The notes under the pieces are model-generated. The model was given only the letters and a program-made list of their open reading frames with translations, made no database searches and was not told the DNA's origin. A stretch of DNA of 6,664 nt. It comes from Methanosarcinales archaeon. Its GTDB lineage: Archaea > Halobacteriota > Syntropharchaeia > Alkanophagales > Methanospirareceae. A program made the position numbers and the translations under genes. The stretch is from the NCBI GenBank assembly GCA_025464585.1, contig JAODGL010000030.1, positions 1 to 6,664 of the forward strand. Reading direction: 5' to 3'. Of this stretch, positions 1 to 5,345 are shown piece by piece (position 1 is the first letter of the stretch; every line of letters starts with the position of its first letter).

Positions 1-537
1 TTTGCGGATGAATTTGATAGTGTGAATTGTCAATGGATTTTACCGGATTTCTTCTGCATCAAAATAGAGAGAACAAGCGAGATTAAAAAGATTATAGAGA
101 TTTACAATTCACTGTTTGCCGAGTATTTTCCGAAATTTAAAGAAGGAGAAGAATCACCAATAAAACTCGCTATTTCATGCTCCGGCATAAAATTCGCTTT
201 CTTCTGGCACTGGAAGTTCCTCGAGAGCCCGGAAAGCGACATCAACCTCAATCTTGTGGGCAAAGGCGAGATGCATTTGAATATGAACCAATTAGACGAA
301 ATTCTGAATTTAGATTTGAAACGGCTTGGAACTGCTTCGTTACATAAACTGAGCAAAGTTGCGGAGGTCTCCAGGCGGCTATCAAAAATACTGCTATACG
401 ATAAGGGTGATTACAGATTGTATGATGAGTATAAGGGTTTAAGAAGATTAGTAGATGGAGGTATTGACTTCCCAAATATCCTGACTTATGCGAAAATGAT
501 GAGCGATGAAGAGGAGGAAGAAGAAGCAGCGAAATGA
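1..537 (+). CDS. cas10: Cas10-like large subunit of a type III CRISPR complex, C-terminal part (Csx11-like, probable III-C)
   Basis: The frame is open from base 1, so the gene begins before the window; 178 residues are visible. Cas10 is the large subunit of type III effector complexes, which bind crRNA and recognise target RNA. The visible part fits the end of the second palm domain (strand, long helix, then strand KLAISCSGIKFAFFWHW, like the 'SAGI.IA..K.P' strand of Cas10) followed by a helical C-terminal domain ending in DFPNILTYAKMMSDE and an acidic tail. Where the GGDD cyclase motif should lie, just ahead of that first strand and helix, the sequence reads ILPDFF (bases 37-54), so cyclic-oligoadenylate synthesis is probably lost, as is known for the Csx11-like Cas10 of subtype III-C. 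The three genes that follow (Cas5-like, small subunit, Cas7-like) support the call. Placing the motif is by eye on a fragment; the III-C assignment is less sure than Cas10 itself. The stop overlaps the next start as ATGA. Confidence 0.68.
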   Translation, partial: FADEFDSVNCQWILPDFFCIKIERTSEIKKIIEIYNSLFAEYFPKFKEGEESPIKLAISCSGIKFAFFWHWKFLESPESDINLNLVGKGEMHLNMNQLDEILNLDLKRLGTASLHKLSKVAEVSRRLSKILLYDKGDYRLYDEYKGLRRLVDGGIDFPNILTYAKMMSDEEEEEEAAK

Positions 538-1247
538 AGTTTATTGAATGCACGCTCACATCAGAGATGCTGTGCATGGGTGAACGGATAAAGAAGGGGC
601 AGTTCAGACCAACGGTTACGACAATTCCTTATAGTCAGATTACCGGGGCTTTAAAGGCGATATTTGGTGATAAAGACATACATGCAGTCGGGCATTTTCC
701 ATTCAAAAGCGAACAGGCGTTCAGAAGAGAGCACGTGCAGATACTGACATATTCACCGAGAGACCGGGCGCTTGATACGAGCATTCTCCCGCTGTATATC
801 GAGTATCTGGTGGATGTTGAAGGTAAAGTGTACATCGTGGAAACAGAGGATGCCAAAGATATATTTAAATCTGATAAACCAATTTCAATTTACATGGGTG
901 CGTTTAAAACAAAAGGATTCGGGAGGTGCGAGTTGAAAAAGGTGAAGAATATAGGAGATAATGATTTGAAGGTTGGCGAAGGAATGTTAAATACGAGAAT
1001 CCCGATAGCAAAGGTTGAAGAGCTAAAAGCAAAAGGGGATAATTTTCATAAGGATTTGATCGACAACGATGCGACAACGGATTTTTTAAGAGATATATTC
1101 GGCATTGAACGTGTGAAGAAAGCGCGATATGGATATTTATTTGAGCCGACATCTGCGACTTCAGGAGTTTATGTGCTCTCGCTGTTCGAGGATAGTATAA
1201 TAGAGGGACCAGGATTTTTGTTGAAAGGAGATGATGGAAATGGATAG
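534..1247 (+). CDS. Cas5-like RAMP protein (Cmr3/Csm4 role) of the type III complex
   Basis: This 237-residue protein probably caps the 5' handle of the crRNA in the effector complex, the job of Cas5-type subunits. Visible RAMP features are the motif IPYSQITGALKAIFG at residues 31-45, which matches the 'iPgssirGal' loop, and a glycine-rich loop MGAFKTKGFG at 121-130, like 'lGgkrsrGfG'. A second segment, 201-231, holds YLFEP and GPGFLLKG. The length fits a small Cas5. The start overlaps the end of the Cas10 gene (ATGA), with a purine-rich GAGGAGG stretch about 12-20 bases upstream as a loose ribosome site. Its 3' end overlaps the small-subunit gene. RAMP membership is fairly safe from the motifs; the choice of Cas5 over Cas7 rests on size, motif form and gene order, so the exact subunit name is inference. 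Confidence 0.6.
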   Translation: MKFIECTLTSEMLCMGERIKKGQFRPTVTTIPYSQITGALKAIFGDKDIHAVGHFPFKSEQAFRREHVQILTYSPRDRALDTSILPLYIEYLVDVEGKVYIVETEDAKDIFKSDKPISIYMGAFKTKGFGRCELKKVKNIGDNDLKVGEGMLNTRIPIAKVEELKAKGDNFHKDLIDNDATTDFLRDIFGIERVKKARYGYLFEPTSATSGVYVLSLFEDSIIEGPGFLLKGDDGNG

Positions 1248-1533
1248 GATTGAAAAGTTAGTGAGGGAGATAAAAAAGGACAGAAATGTCTCGAAGGAAA
1301 ATTTTTCAGGGAGATTAATAAATACAACAGGAGAAATATACGAAAAGTATGGTTATGGAGCAACCAAACTATATCTTATCGACAAAATAAAGGACAAAAA
1401 GAGGTCATACGAAGCAAAAATACTTCTCAGAGTAGTTGAAAAAGTAGAAGATGCAAGACTCCCTTCCAGTTTAGGAGGATTTATAATAAGGAAACTCAAT
1501 GCAGTAAAAAAATCTGAGGAGATGTTAAAATGA
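1240..1533 (+). CDS. Putative small subunit (Cas11/Cmr5/Csm2-like) of the type III complex
   Basis: A short protein of 97-100 residues, rich in Lys, Glu and Arg and predicted by eye to be mostly helical, lying between two RAMP genes. Type III complexes contain a small helical Cas11 subunit that lines the inner filament, and its gene commonly sits here. No diagnostic motif is visible, so the role rests on position, size and composition. Three in-frame ATG codons occur at 1231, 1234 and 1240. The Shine-Dalgarno-like GAAAGGAG ends at 1230, which leaves no spacer for the first and 9 bases for the third, so 1240 is preferred. The gene overlaps the end of the Cas5-like gene by 8 to 17 bases, and its stop overlaps the next start as ATGA, which suggests coupled translation. 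Confidence 0.5.
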   Translation: MDRIEKLVREIKKDRNVSKENFSGRLINTTGEIYEKYGYGATKLYLIDKIKDKKRSYEAKILLRVVEKVEDARLPSSLGGFIIRKLNAVKKSEEMLK

Positions 1534-2285
1534 GAGAAATAAAAGAATACAAAGTGCGTTTGAGGACGGAGAGCCCGTTTAGGATAGGTGGGCAGAAGGA
1601 CCCGTTTTCAAAGGTTGACCAGCCGATAGCAAAGATAGGGGGTAAAATCGTTGTGCAGGGGACTTCTCTAAAGGGTGCTTTCAGACATGAGTTGGAAGTG
1701 TATTTAATCGAGAACTATCCGAATAGAGAGGGTATGAAGCCATGCATACCGTCAGACAATAAGACGATATCAAAAGATGAGCGAAAGTTGATAACTAATG
1801 GAAAATATAAAGGAGCGAGTTGTGTATATCCATACAAAGAGGATAAACACGATAGTAGTCAAAAGCGAATCTGCCCTGCTTGTTATCTCCTTGGGGCACA
1901 AGGACTCATCGGTTTTGTAACTGTACCTTTCCTTAATGCAGACGTAACACCGAGCGATTTATATTCAATCCGGGTAGACAGAGCAAAAGGAACCGCGGCT
2001 GAAGGGACGAATAGAGGGTATCCGATTATCCCGGAAGGAATAGAATTTGTGGGTACGCTTACCGTGCTAATAAAGGATGGCGTAAGAGAGTGGGAGCTTG
2101 GAAAGGATAGAGTGTTACAAGATTCCGCTGAAGGTGATAAATGGCTAACAGGAGAAGAGAACTGGGATGCAAAGCGAATCCTTAAAGAGTTGATAAAAGA
2201 GAGATTAGAAGCGATTAAAGTGATGGGTGGACTTAAATCCAGTGGTGCGGGAAAAGTAAAAATAACAGTAGAAGAAGTCAAATGA
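1530..2285 (+). CDS. Cas7-like RAMP backbone subunit (Csm3/Cmr4-like), probable target-RNA nuclease subunit
   Basis: This 251-residue protein shows the main landmarks of a Csm3/Cmr4-type Cas7: FRIGG at 17-21, VDQPI at 29-33, QGTSLKGAFR at 43-52 (the 'iPGSSLKGxxR' motif), CPACYLLGAQG at 115-125, a segment RVDRAKGTAAEG at 148-159, and a C-terminal glycine loop MGGLKSSGAGKV at 232-243. Asp30 sits where the catalytic Asp of Csm3 (Asp33 in Streptococcus thermophilus) lies, so cleavage of bound target RNA at 6-base steps is probably kept. Cys72, Cys98, His107, Cys115 and Cys118 could bind zinc. The start is supported by GAGGAG at 1516-1521, 8 bases ahead, and by the ATGA overlap. It is the last cas gene before the leader. 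The RAMP family is safe; the exact name (Cmr4, Cmr6 or Csm3) is not. Confidence 0.75.
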   Translation: MREIKEYKVRLRTESPFRIGGQKDPFSKVDQPIAKIGGKIVVQGTSLKGAFRHELEVYLIENYPNREGMKPCIPSDNKTISKDERKLITNGKYKGASCVYPYKEDKHDSSQKRICPACYLLGAQGLIGFVTVPFLNADVTPSDLYSIRVDRAKGTAAEGTNRGYPIIPEGIEFVGTLTVLIKDGVREWELGKDRVLQDSAEGDKWLTGEENWDAKRILKELIKERLEAIKVMGGLKSSGAGKVKITVEEVK

Positions 2286-2448
2286 GGAACAGTAAAGTAA
2301 AAGGCAGAAAGGGTGATTGCATATTCTGTGTAAGAATGTAAAAGCATGTATTTATATAGGATGAAATAAAAAGTATAAGTGAAAAGATGTGCGAGAAAAG
2401 GACGGAGGAGATAAGAGAAAAAGGGGAAAAGGAGCGAAAATCGGCGCT
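2286..2448 (+). promoter_or_regulatory. CRISPR leader with TATA-like promoter and purine tract
   Basis: These 163 bases lie between the last cas gene and the first repeat, on the side from which the array is read: the repeats end in ATTGAAAC and the decayed repeat is at the far end. A TATA-like box, TATTTATATAG, lies at 2350-2360, so transcription could start near 2383-2386, about 65 bases before the first repeat. From 2381 to 2440 only 6 of 60 bases are pyrimidines, giving an unstructured GA-rich leader RNA. A weak hairpin (ATTCT, loop GTGTA, AGAAT) lies upstream near 2320-2335. No long open frame is present; a 27-codon frame from ATG 2387 runs into the first repeat and is not called. Confidence 0.6.
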
Positions 2449-3275
2449 GTCGAAGAGGCTAATCCACTAAAACAAGGATTGAAACGGAATTGAAAAAACT
2501 TATTTCTTAGATTACCCTACTGGTCGAAGAGGCTAATCCACTAAAACAAGGATTGAAACTGGGCTATAACAAAAGTTTCTGGTTCCTTGTATGCGTCGAA
2601 GAGGCTAATCCACTAAAACAAGGATTGAAACTTCAGTTCAATGTACCATTTCGTTTTGACTTTCGCAAGTCGAAGAGGCTAATCCACTAAAACAAGGATT
2701 GAAACCCCCTGAACTTTTCGAGCCACGCAGGTGCATATGTTAGTCGAAGAGGCTAATCCACTAAAACAAGGATTGAAACTCAGTATTACTTAATGGTTAC
2801 GACCTTAAAGTAGAGTCGAAGAGGCTAATCCACTAAAACAAGGATTGAAACTGTAAAAATATACCGGAAGTACTGATTTGTCTATACAGTCGAAGAGGCT
2901 AATCCACTAAAACAAGGATTGAAACCTAATGCTAGTAAGAGCAGTGGTAAAGCAAGAAGTTACAGCGTCGAAGAGGCTAATCCACTAAAACAAGGATTGA
3001 AACATGAACGCGTGGCTGGTGTATGGTATGGTACCAGTCAGGGTCGAAGAGGCTAATCCACTAAAACAAGGATTGAAACTCGAGTATTTTGAATCCGCTG
3101 TATTTTCTAAAAAAAGTCGAAGAGGCTAATCCACTAAAACAAGGATTGAAACATTGCATATAGCCTCTGATTTGGGTAGTAATCTCATCGTCGAAGAGGC
3201 TAATCCACTAAAACAAGGATTGAAAACCTTTCATTTAACTGACCTCCTTTCATATCCCTTCGGTCGAAGAGGCTA
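2449..3275 (+). CRISPR. CRISPR array: eleven 37-bp repeats, eleven spacers, terminal repeat truncated to 13 bp
   Basis: Full repeats start at 2449, 2523, 2595, 2669, 2743, 2815, 2889, 2967, 3043, 3116 and 3190. They begin GTCGAAGAGGCT and end GGATTGAAAC. The first ten are identical; the eleventh has A instead of the last C (or one inserted A). A twelfth copy at 3263-3275 keeps only the first 13 bases. Spacers are 37, 35, 37, 37, 35, 37, 41, 39, 36, 37 and 36 bases and are all different. Inside the repeat AATCC (13-17) and GGATT (28-32) can pair as a 5-bp stem with a 10-base loop. The last 8 bases, ATTGAAAC, are the usual crRNA 5' handle, so transcription runs left to right, away from the cas operon and the leader. 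Decay at the right end agrees with this being the old, distal end. The adjoining type III genes probably use this array, although no Cas6 gene is in view. Confidence 0.98.
3263..3275 (+). repeat. Truncated terminal CRISPR repeat at the guaAB junction
   Basis: The first 13 bases of the repeat (GTCGAAGAGGCTA) are intact, after which the sequence changes at once to guaAB coding sequence. It marks the exact breakpoint between the array and the damaged guaAB gene. Confidence 0.9.
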
Positions 3276-4183
3276 CAAAGACAGGTTCAGGAGATAAGGG
3301 AAAGGATAGGGGATGGAAAAGCAGTCATAGCGGTTTCAGGTGGGTTGATTCCACCGTTTGCGCCGTTCTCACGCATCGCGCGGTAGGAGACCGATTGGTA
3401 ACAGCTTTCATTGATGATGGATTGATGCGCGAAGGCGAAGCGGAACAGGTGATAAACTTTTTCAAAGCGAGGGAAATGAATGCAAAGCTGGTGGATGCCG
3501 CTGATGAGTTTTTCGATGCCTTAAAAGGATTTGTTGACCCCGAGGAGAAGAGGAAAGCATTTAGAAACACGTTCTACGCGGTGCTCGCAAGAGTTGTGCG
3601 AGAGGAAAACGCTAATTATTTAGTGCAGGGAACAATAGCAGCAGACGTTGTGGAAACGGTGAAAGGAATCAAGACACAGCACAACATTCTTGAGCAGATA
3701 GGCATTGACCCTGGAAGTTATGGACTGACCATTGTTGAGCCTTTACGGGAAATATACAAACACGAAGTAAGAGAAGTTGCGAGGAGTTTGGGGTTGCCCG
3801 CAGAGTTTTCGGAGCGCCCTCCTTTCCCCGGTCCCGGACTTGCTACGAGGGTACTTGGTGAAGTGACGAGAGAACGCGTAGAGATAGAAAGAAGAGCTAC
3901 GAAGATAGTAGAAGAGGAAACTGCTGAAATCGAGTCATTCCAGAGTATGGCGGTTTTGATGAACGACAGGGCTACCGGGATCAGAGAAGGGAAAAGAGCG
4001 TTTGGCTACACAATCGCCGTTAGACTGGTCAAAAGCACGGATGCCATTACGGCAGAGGCGGTTAATGTTCCATGTGAGGTCTTAAAGAGGATAGAAAAGA
4101 GGATTACGACTGAAATCCCGGAAGTTGTGCACGTGCTTTATTCGCTATCTGATAAGCCACCGGCAACGATAGAGTTTCAATAG
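3276..4183 (+). pseudogene. guaAB: GMP synthase PPase subunit (GuaAB), 5'-truncated and frameshifted
   Basis: GuaAB makes GMP from XMP, ATP and ammonia supplied by a separate glutaminase subunit, the last step of de novo guanine nucleotide synthesis. Translation from 3276 gives QEIRERIGDGKAVIAVSGG, then a 1-base deletion near 3341-3344 (GGG where GGGG is expected) shifts the frame. The next frame continues VDSTVCAVLTHRAVGDRL and then VTAFIDDGLM through to the normal archaeal end PPATIEFQ. Family motifs present are NYLVQGTIAADVVE, KTQHN, RPPFPGPGLATRV and the C-terminal XMP-binding region. The break falls inside the SGGVDS P-loop that binds ATP. About 10 N-terminal codons are missing, and no ATG, GTG or TTG lies in frame between the stop at 3240 and the P-loop. 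A product begun at TTG 3395 would lack the P-loop and be inactive. The length beyond the damage is normal and no other stop is seen, so decay is recent, or the deletion is a sequencing error; the lost start is independent of that. Confidence 0.85.
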
Positions 4184-4189
4184 GATAGC

Positions 4190-4311
4190 AACCACAAGAT
4201 TTTACAGATTCTCACGAGAAATTGTAAAGATAAAAGAAGTCAAAAGTCTGTTTTCTGTTTTCTACTTTCTGTCTTCTGGTCTGGGGGTTAATCTCGTGGA
4301 ATCTCGTGGTT
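4190..4311. repeat. 122-bp inverted-repeat element A (MITE-like, CACAGATT-type ends)
   Basis: The left end AACCACAAGATT (4190-4201) pairs with the reverse complement of the right end, AACCACGAGATT, with 11 of 12 bases matching. The right end is a perfect tandem of AATCTCGTGG (4290-4299 and 4300-4309). The inside carries a short palindrome TTCTC-AC-GAGAA at 4209-4220 and a T/C-rich tract at 4249-4280 that could end transcription of the upstream gene. It begins 6 bases after the guaAB stop. It codes for no recognisable protein. Its right end resembles that of element B at 6376-6513. Confidence 0.5.
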
Positions 4312-4370
4312 TAATAATTGCAATTTATTACTGGAATGACTATAAACGCATCTATTTTTATGCCATTACA

Positions 4371-4499
4371 ATGGCGAAAGATGCAATAGAAGCATGGATA
4401 ATTACGGCGCTTCGCTACGGCGATGAAATCCAGGCGATTGACGGTTGTTACCTGCAATATGCGATTGATGAAATTCAATACCAACATGAATATTTATAA
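4371..4499 (+). pseudogene. Possible HicB-like antitoxin remnant, C-terminal part only
   Basis: The 43 codons from ATG 4371 start MAKDAIEAWIITALRYGDEI, which resembles the 'nAkeAiealle.a.e.G.eiP' helix near the C terminus of HicB-type antitoxins. The N-terminal beta sheet of HicB, with its GdT.eEA motif, is not found upstream in any frame; the frame continues upstream to GTG 4296, but that part lies in or next to the inverted-repeat element and looks random. No HicA toxin gene is nearby. The stop codon is inside the TATA-like box of the next gene. I read it as a decayed fragment; a new short gene of unknown role is the alternative. The family call is by motif memory only. Confidence 0.35.
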
Positions 4500-4530
4500 G
4501 CCATTATAACAATCATAGCATAGGAGGCTT
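4490..4530 (+). promoter_or_regulatory. TATA-like box and ribosome binding site for the 102-residue gene
   Basis: ATATTTATA at 4490-4498 would place a transcription start near 4521-4525. TAGGAGG at 4521-4527 is a strong Shine-Dalgarno sequence but is only 3 bases from ATG 4531, and it would be cut short if transcription starts at the expected point. Confidence 0.4.
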
Positions 4531-4839
4531 ATGAAGGAGTTAGGTAAAATTAGCACGGAAAAGATAGAGAGGATAAAGGAATTGATGAAACAGTTTGACA
4601 GGCTGGATGATGAGGTTAGAAAAGACCTTAGAGCTTTGTTGCCAGAGGGGACGGATTTGGGTTTTGTAGAGGACTCCTTTGAGCCTTATTATATGCCTAT
4701 TCCCGAGGATTATATCCTCGAGCACCATATAAGCTCGACATCAAAGCACTTTCATGAGAAATTTGAAGAGAGGCATCTCGTGGTGCGAAAGGATGGAACA
4801 GTGTTGCTGATGACTTCGGAAGAATTGTGGAAAGGTTAA
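4531..4839 (+). CDS. Hypothetical protein, 102 residues
   Basis: I do not recognise this protein. Residues 1-35 look like an amphipathic, charged helix (KIERIKELMKQFDRLDDEVR). A middle acidic part with PEGTDLGF and PYYMPIPEDYI follows, then a C-terminal strand-like part HLVVRKDGTVLLM. It has no signal peptide, membrane segment or metal motif. It has its own TATA-like box and a strong but close ribosome site. It overlaps the next gene by 13 bases, so the two are probably made together; its neighbour is a DUF5678 protein. Coding character is supported by the good ribosome site and the overlap. Confidence 0.6.
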   Translation: MKELGKISTEKIERIKELMKQFDRLDDEVRKDLRALLPEGTDLGFVEDSFEPYYMPIPEDYILEHHISSTSKHFHEKFEERHLVVRKDGTVLLMTSEELWKG

Positions 4840-5060
4840 TTAAGAAGATTGATTTGATATTTGTTTTGGCGATTGCATTTGCTTTGTTCGTTCGCGCGAG
4901 TGGGGTTTTAAGTGCGAGCAAATGGATTGCAACGATAGGTAAAAAGGTCGTGGCAGAGGGGGACGATGCAGAGGCGGTTTATAAAGAAACAAAGAATAAA
5001 TACCCGGGTAAAAAGCCGTCATTGGCTAAAATACCGACCGGAGATACCCTGGTATTATGA
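4827..5060 (+). CDS. DUF5678-like small protein with N-terminal hydrophobic segment
   Basis: A 77-residue protein whose residues 31-77 (SKWIATIGKKVVAEGDDAEA, then VYKE, YPGKKP and AKIPTGDTLVL) fit the short DUF5678 family, of unknown function. In archaea this family is often coded just ahead of a retropepsin-like aspartic protease gene; here the following frame is a remnant of such a protease, overlapping as ATGA. Residues 9-23 (DLIFVLAIAFALFVR) form a hydrophobic stretch that could be a membrane segment or a leader; it is unusual for the family as I know it. The start is GTG 4827 inside the previous gene, with no clear ribosome site, so coupling or a different start is possible. The family call is from motif memory. 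Confidence 0.6.
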   Translation: MERLIKKIDLIFVLAIAFALFVRASGVLSASKWIATIGKKVVAEGDDAEAVYKETKNKYPGKKPSLAKIPTGDTLVL

Positions 5061-5152
5061 CCATAGAATTCAGATACCGTGAAGAGGATGTTCCACCTTT
5101 GCTTGGGAGAACCGATGTATTTGATCGGTTTAGGATTATGTTTAATCCGTAA
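5057..5152 (+). pseudogene. Retropepsin-like aspartic protease remnant, catalytic middle deleted
   Basis: A 31-codon frame starts with MTIEFRYR, like the N terminus of archaeal retropepsin-like proteins coded after DUF5678, and goes straight to EDVPPLLGRTDVFDRFRIMF, which resembles their C-terminal 'iLGr.d.F..F.i.F' motif. The catalytic DSGA/DTGA segment and about 100 intervening codons are absent. The frame stays open across the join, as expected of an in-frame internal deletion. It cannot be an active protease. The start overlaps the DUF5678 stop (ATGA), which keeps the usual gene-pair layout. The family call is from motif memory. Confidence 0.5.
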
Positions 5153-5163
5153 CTCAGTGCATT

Positions 5164-5171
5164 TTACGTAA
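5164..5171. promoter_or_regulatory. TTACGTAA palindromic site 1
   Basis: An 8-bp perfect palindrome, 12 bases after the stop of the protease remnant. The same core recurs at 5248-5267 and 5346-5353 in this intergenic stretch. It is a possible operator; the binding protein is unknown. Confidence 0.35.
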
Positions 5172-5190
5172 TAGATAAATCTATTTTTTC
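5170..5190 (+). terminator. Hairpin with T run, possible terminator
   Basis: AATAGA and TCTATT pair as a 6-bp stem around TAAA, followed by a run of six T (5184-5189, the first two inside the stem). It lies 18 bases after the stop of the DUF5678/protease-remnant unit. The stem is all weak pairs apart from one G-C, so the T run is the more important part for an archaeon. Confidence 0.4.
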
Positions 5191-5247
5191 TGGATAGGCG
5201 CCATTACTGATTTGGATGAATATGAATAGAGAAATCGAGATATGCTC

Positions 5248-5267
5248 TATTACGTATATACGTAATA
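5248..5267. promoter_or_regulatory. Perfect 20-bp palindrome (TTACGTA half-sites), possible operator
   Basis: TATTACGTATATACGTAATA equals its own reverse complement over all 20 bases. It holds two TTACGTA half-sites around a TA centre. It lies about 115-130 bases upstream of the TATA-like box of the zinc-ribbon gene, between two single TTACGTAA sites. A dimeric repressor or activator is the natural reader; none can be named. Confidence 0.5.
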
Positions 5268-5345
5268 TGTTGAATATTCTTTTGCTCCAATCTTCTCGCT
5301 CTTTTAGACGAAAAGGAGTCAGAAAACCTCTGAAGAAAAATCATA

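Noticed and set aside
1883..2347. Minus-strand frame of 154 codons opposite the Cas7-like gene
   Set aside because: It is a shadow of the well-supported plus-strand RAMP gene; its translation is Ser/Pro/Leu-rich with no recognisable motif and no ribosome site.
2387..2470. A 27-codon frame in the leader running into the first repeat
   Set aside because: It is too short, made of a purine tract, and ends inside a CRISPR repeat. The likeness of TEEIREK to GuaAB is noted as a finding only.
3263..3275. The truncated repeat as native GuaAB coding sequence (it reads VEEA, like the F-I/V-E-E motif of GuaAB N termini)
   Set aside because: The distance to EIRERIGDGKA is 16 bases, not a whole number of codons and too long for the usual two-codon gap, and VEEA is out of frame with it. 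The match to the repeat over 13 bases at the correct array spacing explains it better.
3227..3420. A self-targeting spacer against guaAB
   Set aside because: No spacer shows a visible match to the guaAB sequence in the window in either orientation.
4296..4370. Upstream extension of the HicB-like fragment to GTG 4296
   Set aside because: The start lies within the tandem end repeat of element A and the peptide is not HicB-like; there is no ribosome site.
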